Source of the DNA: Thalassospira profundimaris
GTDB taxonomy: Bacteria > Pseudomonadota > Alphaproteobacteria > Rhodospirillales > Thalassospiraceae
Length of the DNA stretch: 64,000 nt
Assembly (NCBI RefSeq): GCF_003326675.1
Contig: NZ_JPWF01000006.1
Coordinates: 270,075 to 334,074, forward strand
Direction: 5' to 3'
Part shown: in pieces, positions 63,607 to 64,000 of the stretch
Layout of the letters: each line of letters opens with the position of its first letter
How positions within the stretch are numbered: position 1 is the first letter of the stretch
The notes under the pieces: model-generated
The model's database searches: none
Seen by the model: only the letters and a program-made list of their open reading frames with translations
What the model was told of the DNA's origin: nothing
Program-made: the position numbers and the translations under genes

Positions 63607-64000
63607 GATGCGCCTCCCGTTATGTTTGTTGTGGGACATGCAGGCCAAGGCGAAGACCGATAGACAATCCAACAACAATCCGGCGGCCAAGACCCGGAGG
63701 AGCGGCCCGACAGATCGCGGTCAATGCCTACAAGCCCGGAAGTGGGGCGGCCTGCAAGTATTTCGCTAAATGCCTGGGAAGCTGAGCATAATTTATACGA
63801 TTAATCAATGACCAGACGGTCAGGATTGCCACAAAACTGCCCAAAAGACAGATTTCACCAGAATTGGGCGTATAAATGGTTGATTAGTCGAACGGGTGTT
63901 TTGCGTCAGCATTGTTGTCCTAGTTGAAACCACTGCTGAACGACAGGCATATGGATGATTCCAGAGCCGAAAAACAAAAAAGCACCATCGGATAAACCGT
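63607..64000. other. Upstream region of the dipeptide importer operon
   Basis: This stretch carries the promoter of the minus-strand operon. I see no complete gene; a 14-codon ATG frame near 63951 is too short to call. No operator is evident. Confidence 0.5.

Overview
The window looks like chromosome of a marine alphaproteobacterium of the Rhodospirillales, most likely Thalassospira or a close relative. This rests on recognition rather than a search. The signs are moderate GC, an NDUFA12-type complex I accessory gene beside mlaD and a DUF2155 gene, a very long B12-dependent ribonucleotide reductase, an alphaproteobacterial UbiH-type hydroxylase, and many ABC transporters and chemoreceptors. 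I see no rRNA, no confident tRNA, no CRISPR array and no intact insertion sequence. The only AT-rich, foreign-looking DNA is the left end, which carries the tail of an AAA_13 (RloC/PrrC-like) ATPase gene and a small frame-disrupted reading frame.

Layout. 1-0.8 kb: edge of a probable defence or accessory island. 1-6.8 kb: a LacI regulator followed by a binding protein, two permeases, an ATPase and a calcineurin-like phosphodiesterase. 6.9-9.3 kb: patatin phospholipase, acetyltransferase, lipoprotein. 9.4-12.8 kb: a PepSY protein and cytochrome b, divergent from an OmpR-type two-component system with an Asp-rich sensor. 12.8-20.3 kb: UbiH-type hydroxylase, SMR pump, NAD-dependent epimerase, RidA, EamA transporter, the lipid A phosphoethanolamine transferase eptA, a TetR regulator and YjbQ. 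20.5-24 kb: a copper resistance operon (small His/Met protein, cupredoxin, CopA, CopB). 24.1-26.8 kb: LigB dioxygenase, AraC regulator, isochorismatase-like hydrolase. 27-32.8 kb: an operon of an OprC/NosA-like outer-membrane barrel, a NitT/TauT-type ABC transporter and NnrS. 32.9-37.6 kb: nrdJ with an elaborate upstream region. 37.6-41.6 kb: NDUFA12, MlaD, DUF2155 and a YceI / cytochrome b561 / YceI group. 41.7-44.8 kb: GH25 lysozyme, a chemoreceptor relic and an intact chemoreceptor. 45-54 kb: housekeeping and stress genes, including a DEAD-box helicase with a long disordered tail. 54-56 kb: parE. 56-63.6 kb: thioesterase, small secreted protein, M19 dipeptidase and a complete dipeptide ABC importer.

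How the parts connect. Three observations go beyond ordinary annotation. (1) The barrel/ABC/NnrS operon has a CRP/FNR-family site placed correctly for activation at -41.5 from a good -10 element, with a Fur-like inverted repeat over the predicted start. The barrel also seems to lack the TonB-receptor plug domain. I infer a metal (possibly copper) acquisition system used under low oxygen or nitric oxide. (2) The same 11-bp-spaced direct repeat occurs on both sides of the PepSY/two-component intergenic region and again upstream of eptA, which predicts a PmrAB-like local regulon. (3) nrdJ has a tandem pair of NrdR boxes with 32-bp centre spacing, and a second, weaker pair with exactly the same spacing further upstream, with a three-way-junction inverted repeat between them. 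An internally deleted, frameshifted chemoreceptor copy sits just downstream of the intact one.
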